From Schistocephalus solidus (lineage: Eukaryota > Platyhelminthes > Cestoda > Diphyllobothriidea > Diphyllobothriidae), in NCBI GenBank assembly GCA_017591395.1, contig WEDG01001016.1:1-64000 (forward strand): a DNA stretch of 64,000 nucleotides, given 5' to 3'. The number at the start of each line of letters is the position of its first letter. Positions within the stretch are counted from its first letter, which is position 1. Position numbers and translations under genes: made by a program. This document shows positions 1-10,900 of this stretch, piece after piece. The notes beneath the pieces were generated by a model. The model was given only the letters and a program-made list of their open reading frames with translations, was not told the origin of the DNA and ran no database searches.

Positions 1-770
1 ACCGTGGGGGCATCGTTCTGACAACTGCGAAAATCATCCAGCCCACCGTCCTCGATGTCTTCGGACGCGCAGGCCATCAACACCAGGACTGGTTTAATGA
101 CAATGACGCCGACATCAGCAACTTACTCGAGGAGAAGAATGGACTACACAAAAGCCTACATGGACCTTTCGGCTGACGCCACCAAATCAGCCTTCTTGAG
201 ATGCCTCCGCCTTGTACAGCAAAGGCTGCGGAGATGCAGGAAGTCTGGATGATCCGAAAGGCTGAAGAAATCCAGGAGTATGCGGACCGTAATTAAATGA
301 AATCTTTTCAAAGCGATTAAGGCCACCCGCGGCCCCTGTATCAAGGGGAGCGCACCACTGCTCAGCTCTGATGGCACAAAATTCTAACAGAGAAATCACA
401 AATTCTGAAGGACTGAGCCGAACACTTCAGTAGTGTCCTTACGTGCTTATCAGCCATCTCCGATGCTTCCATTGACTGGCTCTCTCAACCGGGCACGAAC
501 AATGACCTGGATCTCCCACCTTCCCTACAAGAAACCATCCGGGCTGTGCAACAGATTTCCAGCGGGAAAGCTCCGGGATCCGACGCAATCTCATCGGAAA
601 TATACAAGCACGGTGGGCCACGGCTCATGGCGGAAACCTCAACACTCTTCCAGGATATGTGGTGCCAAGGACAAGTTCCTCAGGATTTCAAAGACGCGAC
701 CATCGTCAATCTCTACAAGTGGAAGGGGAACCGTCAGCTGAATTTAAACTATCCCAAAAAGGTAAATATC
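1..770 (+). mobile_element. RTE-type LINE remnant (linker to start of reverse transcriptase)
   Basis: This is a decayed piece of a non-LTR retrotransposon read on the plus strand in several broken frames. The most telling part is at about 546-740, where a reverse-transcriptase N-terminal motif can be read (SSGKAPGSDAI, then KHGG, then QVPQDFKDATIV and YKWKGNRQL). The preceding 500 bases read, with frameshifts, as the linker that normally precedes this domain. The reading stops being recognisable near 770, before the catalytic YxDD block, so the copy is 3'-truncated or rearranged, and its 5' end lies outside the window. The family resembles the RTE-like elements often mis-annotated as craniofacial development protein 2-like. 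It is not a host gene. The assignment rests on motif recognition only. Confidence 0.8.
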
Positions 771-1700
771 GGATAAAGAGTTTTCTTGATGTTCATGGCC
801 ACCGAAATACCTTAATGCTTAATTCTCTCCAGTTTCTGACAGTTCACACGTTGCTACCAATCAAGTCTACCGTTTGCACCAAAACAAAGAGGGATCAGGG
901 GTGGTGGCTTGCGGGTGCATTATTTTTTAGTGATATAAGATTATTGCTGCATCCGTCGCATTTCACTCGCTCCTCCCTCACACACGAGGGCTCGGTGTCG
1001 GGACAGCGTATAGAAAATCGGGGGTTGAATCTGGCGCAATGTCTGATCAAGTTAAACAATTCATCTACGCGTGCTATGCGCACCTGGATAGCGCACTATG
1101 TAGCGGATTTTCACACAGAAAGAAATGGATCGACTCGATTTTCACCTGAGTGGGAGTGTCATAGAATCCACCTTAGTGTGGGGCCATTGCATCCTACCGC
1201 CCGGTTTTGGCAGGAGGAGGAGGAGGAGCAAGTTATCCCGTCAGGTGGCAGACCACGAAGTCTCGACGTTTAACGTGTCGTAGTAAATGTGCATAAATGC
1301 CCTGAGGAGGGATTCCCAGAGTTGACCTCTCTCGCCTAGGCACCAGCCGACTCTCCGAGCCGGTGGGTTGGTCGGATCTCACATGCGTTTGTGCCACAGA
1401 GGTCAAATAGGCGCGCCTTCGTTCAAACGAAGGATATTTTTATGGCTAGGAAACAAGACTAAGCAGTTCCCTCAAAACCAAGAAAAATCATATTCTGAGA
1501 ACCTGTGGGTTAAAAATCAATGCTTATTGGTTAAATACTTCAACTTGAAAAAGCGACTGAATCACACCGAGCGAGCAACTTCGGACAGCTTCACGCGCCT
1601 GACACGCACTCCTACATGTTTACATGGGGTGAGATCAAATCACTTTCCATAGGTGATAAACTGACACCGGGCTGTAATGTAAACACGGTTCTGTGTGGGA
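771..1700. other. No recognisable gene upstream of cathepsin B
   Basis: I see no convincing coding region here. Open frames, including a 204-codon one that runs on from the LINE remnant, show no family motif. A short stretch near 1145-1200 resembles, in minus orientation, the unnamed interspersed repeat found at 56.26 kb and 38.9 kb. Confidence 0.5.
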
Positions 1701-1704
1701 GGGG

Positions 1705-1794
1705 GGACCAATCACAGACAAGCATCAGCTGGTGACTACGGCGAGGAGCCTTTATACAGAGTTCACTACGCCATGTCCAGTCGACAAAAACGAA
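1705..1794 (+). promoter_or_regulatory. Putative cathepsin B core promoter
   Basis: A CCAAT box lies at 1708-1712 and a TATA-like element (TTTATACA) at 1751-1758, about 40 bases before the first in-frame ATG at 1795. TATA spacing would put transcription start near 1780. An alternative reading is that the AG at 1778-1779 is a trans-splice acceptor, since tapeworms can use spliced leaders. No experimental support is available. Confidence 0.4.
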
Positions 1795-1968
1795 ATGCGG
1801 AGCTCGTGTCTCGGGAGTCTGGTCGTGCTAGTCATCTCTTCTGCCCTCGCGCCTGGTGACGGTTCATCTTGCGGATGCCAAAAGCGTGATTGGACTGAGG
1901 CAAAGGACGATCGCGTATTTCCGCAGTACCAAGCTCTGAGCCAGGAACTGATCGATTATGTCAATCAG
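1795..1968 (+). CDS. Cathepsin B exon 1 (signal peptide and start of propeptide)
   Basis: This exon has 58 codons beginning at the first ATG in this frame; the only upstream start in frame is a GTG. It encodes a hydrophobic leader ([17 protein letters not shown]) and the start of the C1A propeptide ([11 protein letters not shown]). It ends in CAG followed by GTGAGC, phase 0. The next exon continues the propeptide motif directly, which supports the junction across an intron of about 8 kb. Confidence 0.93.
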
Positions 1969-4900
1969 GTGAGCCTTCAAGGCCATAAGCTTTGGATTTT
2001 GTTAGATTTTGTCCACAACTTGTTTGTTTCAGGCGTATCGATTAGTAAATCTGAACCAAACGGTTGAGCGTAACAATCCCTAGCATTTTAGTTGCTTTGG
2101 AAGTGCAATTAGCTGGTTCTGTCACATTTGGACTCAGACCCGGTTGGACGAAGTCTATCCCATGTGGGACGAATGTAAAAAATACAACCATCCGCGCTAG
2201 ATGGCCTCACTCGTCCCGTTGGGCTCACTCTCGAGCCCCGCTAGCAGCCGCACAGGGGCTAATGATAAAATCGGTATGACAATTCCGACAAAGACAAAGG
2301 AGGCTGGAATGGCGAGAGCTGGCTTATTAGCCGTCATCAGCCATCCATACCCGACCCCAGGAGTTTCAGCATCTGAGCCTCGAACTAGCAACCTGCTACA
2401 GCCTCATGTTGCGTGACACCTGGGGGTGGTTATATTTGCCTGATGACGGCATATATACCATAAATGATCATTCCAGTCTCACTTTTCTTTTTTGGAATTT
2501 TCGTACAACCGCCCACGTCATCGACCGCAATCACGAACTGGTGGGTAGCTGGCGTGCGGTTCCAGAATGCATAAATAAACACTCATTATAGGCTTTTTAA
2601 AGAATTTTTCTCGTCAGAGGAATTTGGAGTGGGCAGCCCTCGTGCTTCCCTTTGATTTTAATGAAAAATGCGTGGCTACCAAAAGTTTGGACATGAAAAT
2701 TATCCGCGACTTATCCCAAAAAGGTATGATTTGTCCAAGAAACTGGTTCAGTCGTTTTGAACAATTTGAAATTGCGACCAAAAAAAGCAAAACAGATCGA
2801 AACGTCCATTTATGACTTTATTCTACAAGCCTGAACGCCAAGATAAAATATAGCGCCCATATTCAGTCCCAAAATCAGAACATATAAGGAAAAAGCACCT
2901 TCATATGTTTTTTTCAGGTAACTCATTAATCTAGGCAGAAATTTCAAATCCGGATACTGTGAGCCGAGGTCTGGAAACAGAGTTGGCTTCACGACGCGGA
3001 TAAGTCCCCGCAACATGAGATATTTTGCGCTTTTGCAAATGGTCAGCTATGAGATACAAAAAATGTTCAACATTAAAGAATTGAAATGATTATCTTAGGT
3101 CACATTCTACACAACGACCTAACCCCGTATGCTTAAAAAAACCTCTTCACGACTATAAGGAGATTTGGAGTAGCTCTACATAAAAAATCTGTCAATCCGT
3201 AGCGGGGAGGCGGGCATGGATAATTCTGCTCTATCCGTCGTCATCAGTCTCCCAACCTCCAGTTTACACTTAGGAGTGTAATCTTACTCACCTGGCCATC
3301 AATATAGTTTAAGTGAAGTGCTCTACCACCTAAATTGCTGGCCCTCGTTTTATTTTGCCTCGAGTACTAGCCGTTGGGGAGCTGTTGAAGGGTCTCGAGA
3401 TCGAGCCACAAAGCAAAACGGGGCAATTATGTTCCGCAACGCGATCCGTGCTTGCTTCTCTAGCATATTCCTGATCTTTTTGAGGCAATTTTGTGTGCTC
3501 GTTTATGCTTACGTACCGAAATTCTAATTAACTGTGGGCGCTCTTATTCGATAAGCAAAAATATTGAACGGAGATACTGAAGTTGCTCACCGGAACAGAT
3601 TTGCATTGTTGCAGACGCTTCGAAGACCTCGGTCGGCTCTCTATTCTTAAAGCATTTAATGCAAAATATTGATCAGAAATTTTAATGACTGATTAAAGTA
3701 ATCGATTTTTTCTCTTCCGCTGTCTCGACCCTCGTACGGATGTTTGTGGGCTTGACGGTCGCTGGAGTTACGCATCGTCACCTTGACGGAGGGTGTTTTT
3801 AAGTCTGCCTCCACTTCGGGTTGGTTCATCGCGGAGCCGTCGGCTTGGATTTCTTAAGTTCGGTGTAACTATCTTGTCCTGGTCTGCATGTATGTACTGA
3901 CACGGGACTTTATAAGCCACAGGCCTTCCAGACCTTCTTGCGACTTATAAAGTCCTGCGTCATTAAACACCTAAAGACCAGGACAAGATGGCCATAGGCA
4001 GCAGTCTTCAAGCCCTACAAACATCTGTCAATAGCCTGAGACAGCGAAAAAATCGATCCGTCCAAGGCCGAATAATTCAGCCAGTCATTTCTATTGCTGA
4101 TGGCTATTTGGCATTAGACACTTTGATAATGGTGAGTTCATCAAGTTCTTCGAAACATCAGAAACAAGACAGATTTGTTCCGGTGCGAAACCTCAGTTTC
4201 ACAGATTATCACTCCGAAGCTCTCATTTTCAGAAATCTTAATAATCGATCTCTTATTTTCGAAAAATTGCAAAATGATGTTGGGTTAAAAACAAACAGAG
4301 TTATGCTGCTATATCCGCGTGCACGCATAAGGGGCCATGCAGAATCGAAGTGTAAGTGCACCTACCACCCGCAAACTCGTCGTAACTATGTATTAAAATG
4401 CAACAGTTAGACAAAATCTAGGCCATCTATTTTCGAGGTGGAAGAGAACGGGGAAGCTGTGGGCTTCAGCGCGTTTTCGTCCCAGCTGCGTACATTCTCC
4501 CTTCCGGTAGAACAGTTATATTCTAGTGATATGAGGAGAGGGATCGCAGTTTTCGGGGCTGGAGAGCAAAATCAATCTAGTCTCGTGGTTTGACATGAAA
4601 TAGGCCTACTTTTGGGTAAGATGAGTCAACTGCTGGGAGAAAGTTCATTGGTCAGACGTGTTTTGTCCAATTTTTAGTTCTATAACTGTTCTGCAATTAA
4701 AAAGCCACAATTAAACAGTGTTTATTAAGTTCGGCCACGAATGGTGTGAAACGACTTGCTCATAATCATCCAGTATTACTCCTCACCAATGCAGGCTTTG
4801 AAGGGGCGATTGTGGCACTGTTTACGCAGCGTTTATGTGCCATGCACTGATTGTTGATACTGCAGGTTTGGCATCTGCTGACGACATCTTGACCCGTACG

Positions 4901-7900
4901 ACTCCAATCGGACGTCAGACTGTCGCCCCAGATGCGCTTCGATTCTGCCCTGAGCCGCTGACGATAAACCTTGGCGGAGGCGGTGATTCTTTTTGAGGTC
5001 AGCCAAGGGTCTGAACAGTCGTGAATTGGCGTTTGGAATTGGCCTGCTTTTAACAACATAATAGAGTCAGCAGGACAGCTGCTACCCTGAAAAATACCAC
5101 TCATCTCCAGAAGAAGGCGAGCTTCCTCTGCACGCCAAACTGGCAACAAAGTCGGAGTTTCGTGGCGCCCGGACTCACTCTGACTCCAAGGGAGACGGAA
5201 GCAGCCACAATGGCTTAATTAGGTAGTCGCAACCAATCAATTAGGACTAACTTAAATCCCTATCGCGATAGCTAAAGCCAAAGAGAGACCCTAGCCACTA
5301 CGATTCGGTTTGGTTTGCCTCAAGGATTTGGCAATATCTCCTGATATTTGCTTCTTTCCTGTAAGACGCTCTAGTACTTTTTCGATCGATGAATTCTGTG
5401 TTTTTGGTGGGATCTGCATTCAGACGTTTTGTGCAAAATAGCTGTTGAACCTCCTTTGTCCGCTGGAAGGATTACGATGCTTTTGTCTGTGTTGAGAGAT
5501 TTTAGGGCTTTTTGTTCTTCGTTTGATAGTACTAAAAATGGATTTCGGTTCGTTGAAGTGTATACAGTGTTATTTCGAATTGTGAAACGTTCAACGTCTG
5601 TAAGATTTTCTGTTGATATAATGGACTCCAAGTTCATAAGAAGTCAAGGTTTTTCGAGTCGGGAAGATGGTATTTCAGTCCCTTAGAAAGCGTGCATATA
5701 CTTCGGCTATTGAAAGGCTTCTCGATAACAGGTCTATGACATTTTTGAACAATTCTGGCTTGTGTAAAATTGCTGGGAAATTACCATCGATTTCTTGTCT
5801 GAAATTCCTCTTTTTCTGTCGTTCGATGTTTGTCACATAGGTAATCTTCTCATTTAGATATTCAAATAAATTTGAAGGAAGTTCACCTCTACAGAACTCC
5901 GTGTATTGTATATTAGAAGCTGAAAATGCATGCGCCAAGCATACTTGGACCATATCGAGCCGCAATCTAATATCATTGGGGGTTTATATGGTGGGATTAA
6001 TATGAAGAGATTTTGGCAAAATATTCATTTTCCAAGATCGGTGTAAAAAATTATAACTGTTCCTGCAACAGCTAGACAAAATCTAGGCCATCTATTTTCG
6101 AGGTGGAAGAGAACAGGGAAGCTGTGGTCTTCAGCGCGTTTTTGTCCCAGCTGCGTACATTCTCCCTTCCGGTAAAACAGTTCTGACGACGGGTTGGTGT
6201 AAACAGCTTGAAAATTCACGAGTAAACCTCGATTTTCCGACGAGCCTTTTTCTTCATTTATCATCTCGGAATGCACACTACCTCAACTATTCAACATATT
6301 TTTGGGCCTCAAACGCTTACTCTAACCAGACGTTGGGAGAAGTTCTCGCAGAGGGGGGTGGCAACACTTGAACAGCTGAGTTTTCTCCATCGCTGTCGTG
6401 ATCATGGCATCCTTCCAAAGTCTCTTCGCTTTAAACCCACACTGCCAAATGAGGCCCTGGAAGATTGCTCGCTCGCAAATACGGATTTCGTGTTCTGAGT
6501 GCGATTATATCTGACGTCCACAATCGTCTTCGTCGATTTGAAGCAATTAACTCTGACCTTAGGTTCCGATTCGTTTCATCCCTACCTTACGATATTTTTG
6601 AAAACGTACTGCAGCACATGAATGCCACCACCAAGAATGCTCGTATGAAGAAGCGCGCCGATCTTCGAGAGAAGCTCTAAGCTCTTCTCCGTCCCACCAA
6701 CGACAGTACTATGTCTACAAGAGTTGTGAACCTTTCGAAAAGGAGTCTCACCCCCTCCGAAACAAGCCTGCTATCGAAAGGCGTAAGGTTTAGTAATACC
6801 GATGCTGCGCCTACGAGCTTCTTAGCCAACCTCGAATCCCTCCTACTAACCTCATCCATCCATGAGGACATGTGTACTGATATACGCAGCTGTGCTACCG
6901 GCCTCCTCCGAAAAAGAAAACATCAGAAAACCTTTTCAATGGAAGAAGAAAAGGGATTACGCTCCCTGAGGTCGGACGACAGTATCGTCGTTGTAGCTGC
7001 TGACAAAGGTGGTGCAACCGTCATCATAGACAAGATTGATTATGTCAATAAGGCCAATCAAGCCTTTCATGACAGAGAGGCCTACACCCCCCTTGCTGAG
7101 GATCCAACGAAAAAACAGGCTGCATCTGTAAAGAAGAAGGTGAATGAGCTCACTAGACTGAAGCTCATAAGCCCCGCAGACTCTAAATTTCTAACTCTCA
7201 ATGATCCGCGCATCGCACGTGCCTATGGTCTTCCAAATATTCACAAAGTGGACGCACCATTGAGGATCATAGTGCCACTCATTTGATCGCCTACTTATAA
7301 CCTTGCCAAGTGGTTATACAAACGCCTAAAGCACCTAGGTAATGGTTCACAGTACAGCATCAGCAACTCGCATGCTTTTCTTCAAAGAATTCAAGGCCTT
7401 AATGTAAGTCCTGATGAATGCATTCTATCGTTTGATGCGGTTGCTCCATTTTCCTCAATACCACATAACCTGGCAATTGAGAGCGTAGCTCGACGTCTAG
7501 AAGAAAAGCCAACAGACATTCCAACGCAGCACGTTTAAGACATGCTCTGGCTCTGCTTTAAGAATTATTGTCCATTCGATGGTAAGCATTACCAACAGGT
7601 CAAGTGTACTCCAATGGGTTCACTGATATCGGGGCTACTTGCCGAGCTAGTCTTACAACGTCTAGAAGAAGCTGTGGATCAAAATCTCAGGCCGAAAATG
7701 TGGCCCTGCTACGTAGATGATAACTTCGTGATCATTAACAACTGCGAAGGGAAACGGCTCCATGAAAGTCTTAATGGTGTCTTCCCCGCTATACAATTCA
7801 CTCGTGAAGGAGCAACAGGCGACATCCTCCCGTTTCGTGACGTCACTTTGCAAAGATCGAGCGATGACAAGGTCGCAATCAGCATCCACAGCAAAGACTC

Positions 7901-10900
7901 CAATGCCGAAATAATCCTCAACTATGGAAGCAATCATCCTGCTGCCCACAGACGAAGCTGCATTCGAGCTCTTTTTCCCCGTGCCTTCCGGTATCGTAAC
8001 ACCGAGTATCTTCTTAAAAAAGAACTTGCCTATTTAAACCAAATATTCCGATCTAACGGATACCCGATGAGCTTCGTGGAAAACTGTCTCCGAAGTCACA
8101 GGCAAACCACAATATCAGAGATCTAATCGAGAAGTAGTACCGAGGAAATTCCATTCATTGCGATACATGCAGGGCATTTCGGAAGCGATCGCTCGACAAT
8201 TAGACCGATTTGGCATCTGCATCGCTCACAAGCCAGCGTCCTCCCTGCGGGCAGCACTATCACGTTTTAAAGATCTCGTACCCAAAGAGCAACAAACCAT
8301 TGTTATTTACCACATTCCATGTGCGAATTGCTCTTGCGCTTACGTAGGCCATACAGGCCGACGACTCGGAGCCCGCATAAACGAACACAAACTGGCTATC
8401 CGCTGACTTGATCCCTTGTCACTCGTGTTTGCGCACACCGTTGATTGCGACCAACGCTTCAATTGGGAGGGGACTGAAGTGGTCGCCATGGCTAGCACCA
8501 AACAGGCACGCGAATCCCTCGAAGCTTTGCACTCCGGCACAAAAAGTATCAACCGCCATGTCGATCTGGATGCGCATTACGAAGGTCTGCGTGCATGGCC
8601 CATTGACTCGAGTCGACCTTAAACCAACAATAGCTTATCCATGTTTGGCCAAGTGAAAATCCACGGGTGCGGTATCCTCCCCCCCCCCCAAACCGACGCT
8701 TGAACCACAATCGGGACTTTCACACCTCCCCTCACTCCCGAAAGTCATCGTAACACGTTTCTCGCCCCCCCCCCCTCCCACGGCCGTCTGTCTGCCCCTA
8801 CCAAGCTCTCTAGTGTGATAATCCCAACTCCCACTTTTCATTTCTTCTGACGCCGGGCCGGTATAACCTGCTTGAAAATGCACGTGTAAAACTTCAAACC
8901 CAATCCCAAGTGTGGACCGCCTGGGATTAGAGCCCGCGACCTTTGGTAATTGAGTCGAACGCTCTACCATTGAGCCACGGGCTCGTTGCTTTGTCGGTTG
9001 AGATCGGAAATATGATGATAGTGGGTGGCTCACCGATCTGCTTAAGGAACATGTATGTTCCGTTGTGCCCTGGAGCTCAGACTAGAGCCCTCGCAGGCAG
9101 GTTCCACCTTATCAACATATGCTACACGTTGCTTACAAACATGGGCGGGTGTCCCGTTTAGGTACATTCTCTTGGCGCACCAGCCAGTTCTGGCCTTTAT
9201 GGCACTCCCACTTCTTGGGATCTGGTTGAGGGGTGGCAGCATGGTCAGGGGCGTCTCCGGCAACGCCAGCCACCTGTGCCGAATATTGCCTCCGGTCGTC
9301 TTGACTCTGTCTTGACAGCTGACATAGGCGGATGAGGGATTAGAGAGTGCGGTAGATGCTGCGCAAGTTTACTCTCACTTAAAACTAATCCACGTGCAAG
9401 TCAACCTCGCTGCATCACACCCCTGTGGAGCATACAATGGACCCTGTCGGAATCGACTGACAAACTGTCGTAAGGTGTTCTATGTTTGGGGTGACAGAAA
9501 TGAACCTAAGTTTGGAGTTAAAATAAGCTTTTTCATCGCTACGTATTCGAATTTGACTGATAAAACCGAACAAATTGCAACAATGTCCTTGAGATTACTG
9601 GATTTTACCGTCAGTCCCGACACAAGTTCTGTGTTAAAATATTTGCAAGAATACGTTTATTGAATGCAGGGTGTTGAGGAAGATGTTGGATCCTATAGCA
9701 ATATGACTTATCGAGTTGCCGGTAAAAATTTCAATATTTCATTTTATCTCGTTTGTAAGTGTAGTCTATTTTAGCCAATCGTACCCTACCTCACTTCTCT
9801 CGGTGCAATAGCTATACGAGGACAGTTTTTTCGCTATTATCAGCACAGCTAGGAGTCCTTACAGACCTACATTGTTTCTTCTTAGCCGGATTATCTCGTA
9901 ATGCAATGATAAAGGAATCCTTTGATGCCCCATTTGACCTCGTGTACTCTGTTTGAAGCTCAACACCACCTGGAAGGCGGCCCACACGAGGCGTTTCGGG
10001 AAGCTGTCAGAGGCGCGCCTTCAGCTGGGGGTCTACCCAAATCCGCACGGCAACAACCTGCTTCCTCAGGTCTGCCACACGATCGGTGGTGAAGAGCCTT
10101 TTCCAGATGAATTTGATGCGCGAAAACAGTGGCCTGAATGTCCTACTATCGGTGAGATCCGGGATCAAGGCAGCTGTGGATCCTGTTGGGTAAGATGGTT
10201 CTTACATTCTTACCCATGAATGCGGAAGACAGCCCACGATGAGGGTTCTTTCCAAAATTCTGTTGAGTCGGGTAATCGTAGCAGATGTCTTTTCAAGGCG
10301 CGGTGAACCGCTTGCACAACCTAATATTAGACAATTTTGATCATATCATACCTACGCCTCACAGGAAAATTTATTTGATTTTTACTTTCCACAGCACAAA
10401 AATTGACGTTTTTTTCTCGGACATTGTTAATATTTTTGATTGAAACCGGCAAGACAACGAGCTCATTGTGCAGTGGGTAGAGCGTTGGACTTCTGCCCAA
10501 CAGGTCGCGAGTTCGAGCCTCGGGTGCCGCAGCGCCTGGGGTTGGGTATGGCTGGCTGATGACGGCTAACAAGCCAGAAATGGTCATTCCAGTCTCCCTT
10601 GTCTTTGTCGGTAATATCATTCTGCCTATATCACTTTGCCTAGTCTAAAGTTTTAAAAAACGATGTCATTTTCAAAGCAAACGACGATAAATCAGAAGCT
10701 TACTCAACTGATAAACTCTTGCTGCTATATTGATCACCTGGATTCTGCCGAGGTGCAGAGCTTCTTTGTCAGATTGAGCTCCTCAGTTCTCAAATTCTGC
10801 TTTTAATAAATGCTCGGGGTTTTCTTCTTGAGCTGCATATTTTCCTAAAGGAATTTCCAGTGCTTTTTAGTTTTCGGTGCCAAATAGAAGGTGAGTTCCC

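Noticed and set aside
156..399. Minus-strand open frames over the RTE remnant
   Set aside because: They are shadows of the plus-strand LINE reading.
659..1273. 204-codon plus-strand open frame
   Set aside because: It starts inside LINE RT sequence in a different frame and then runs through sequence with no motif; composition gives no sign of selection.
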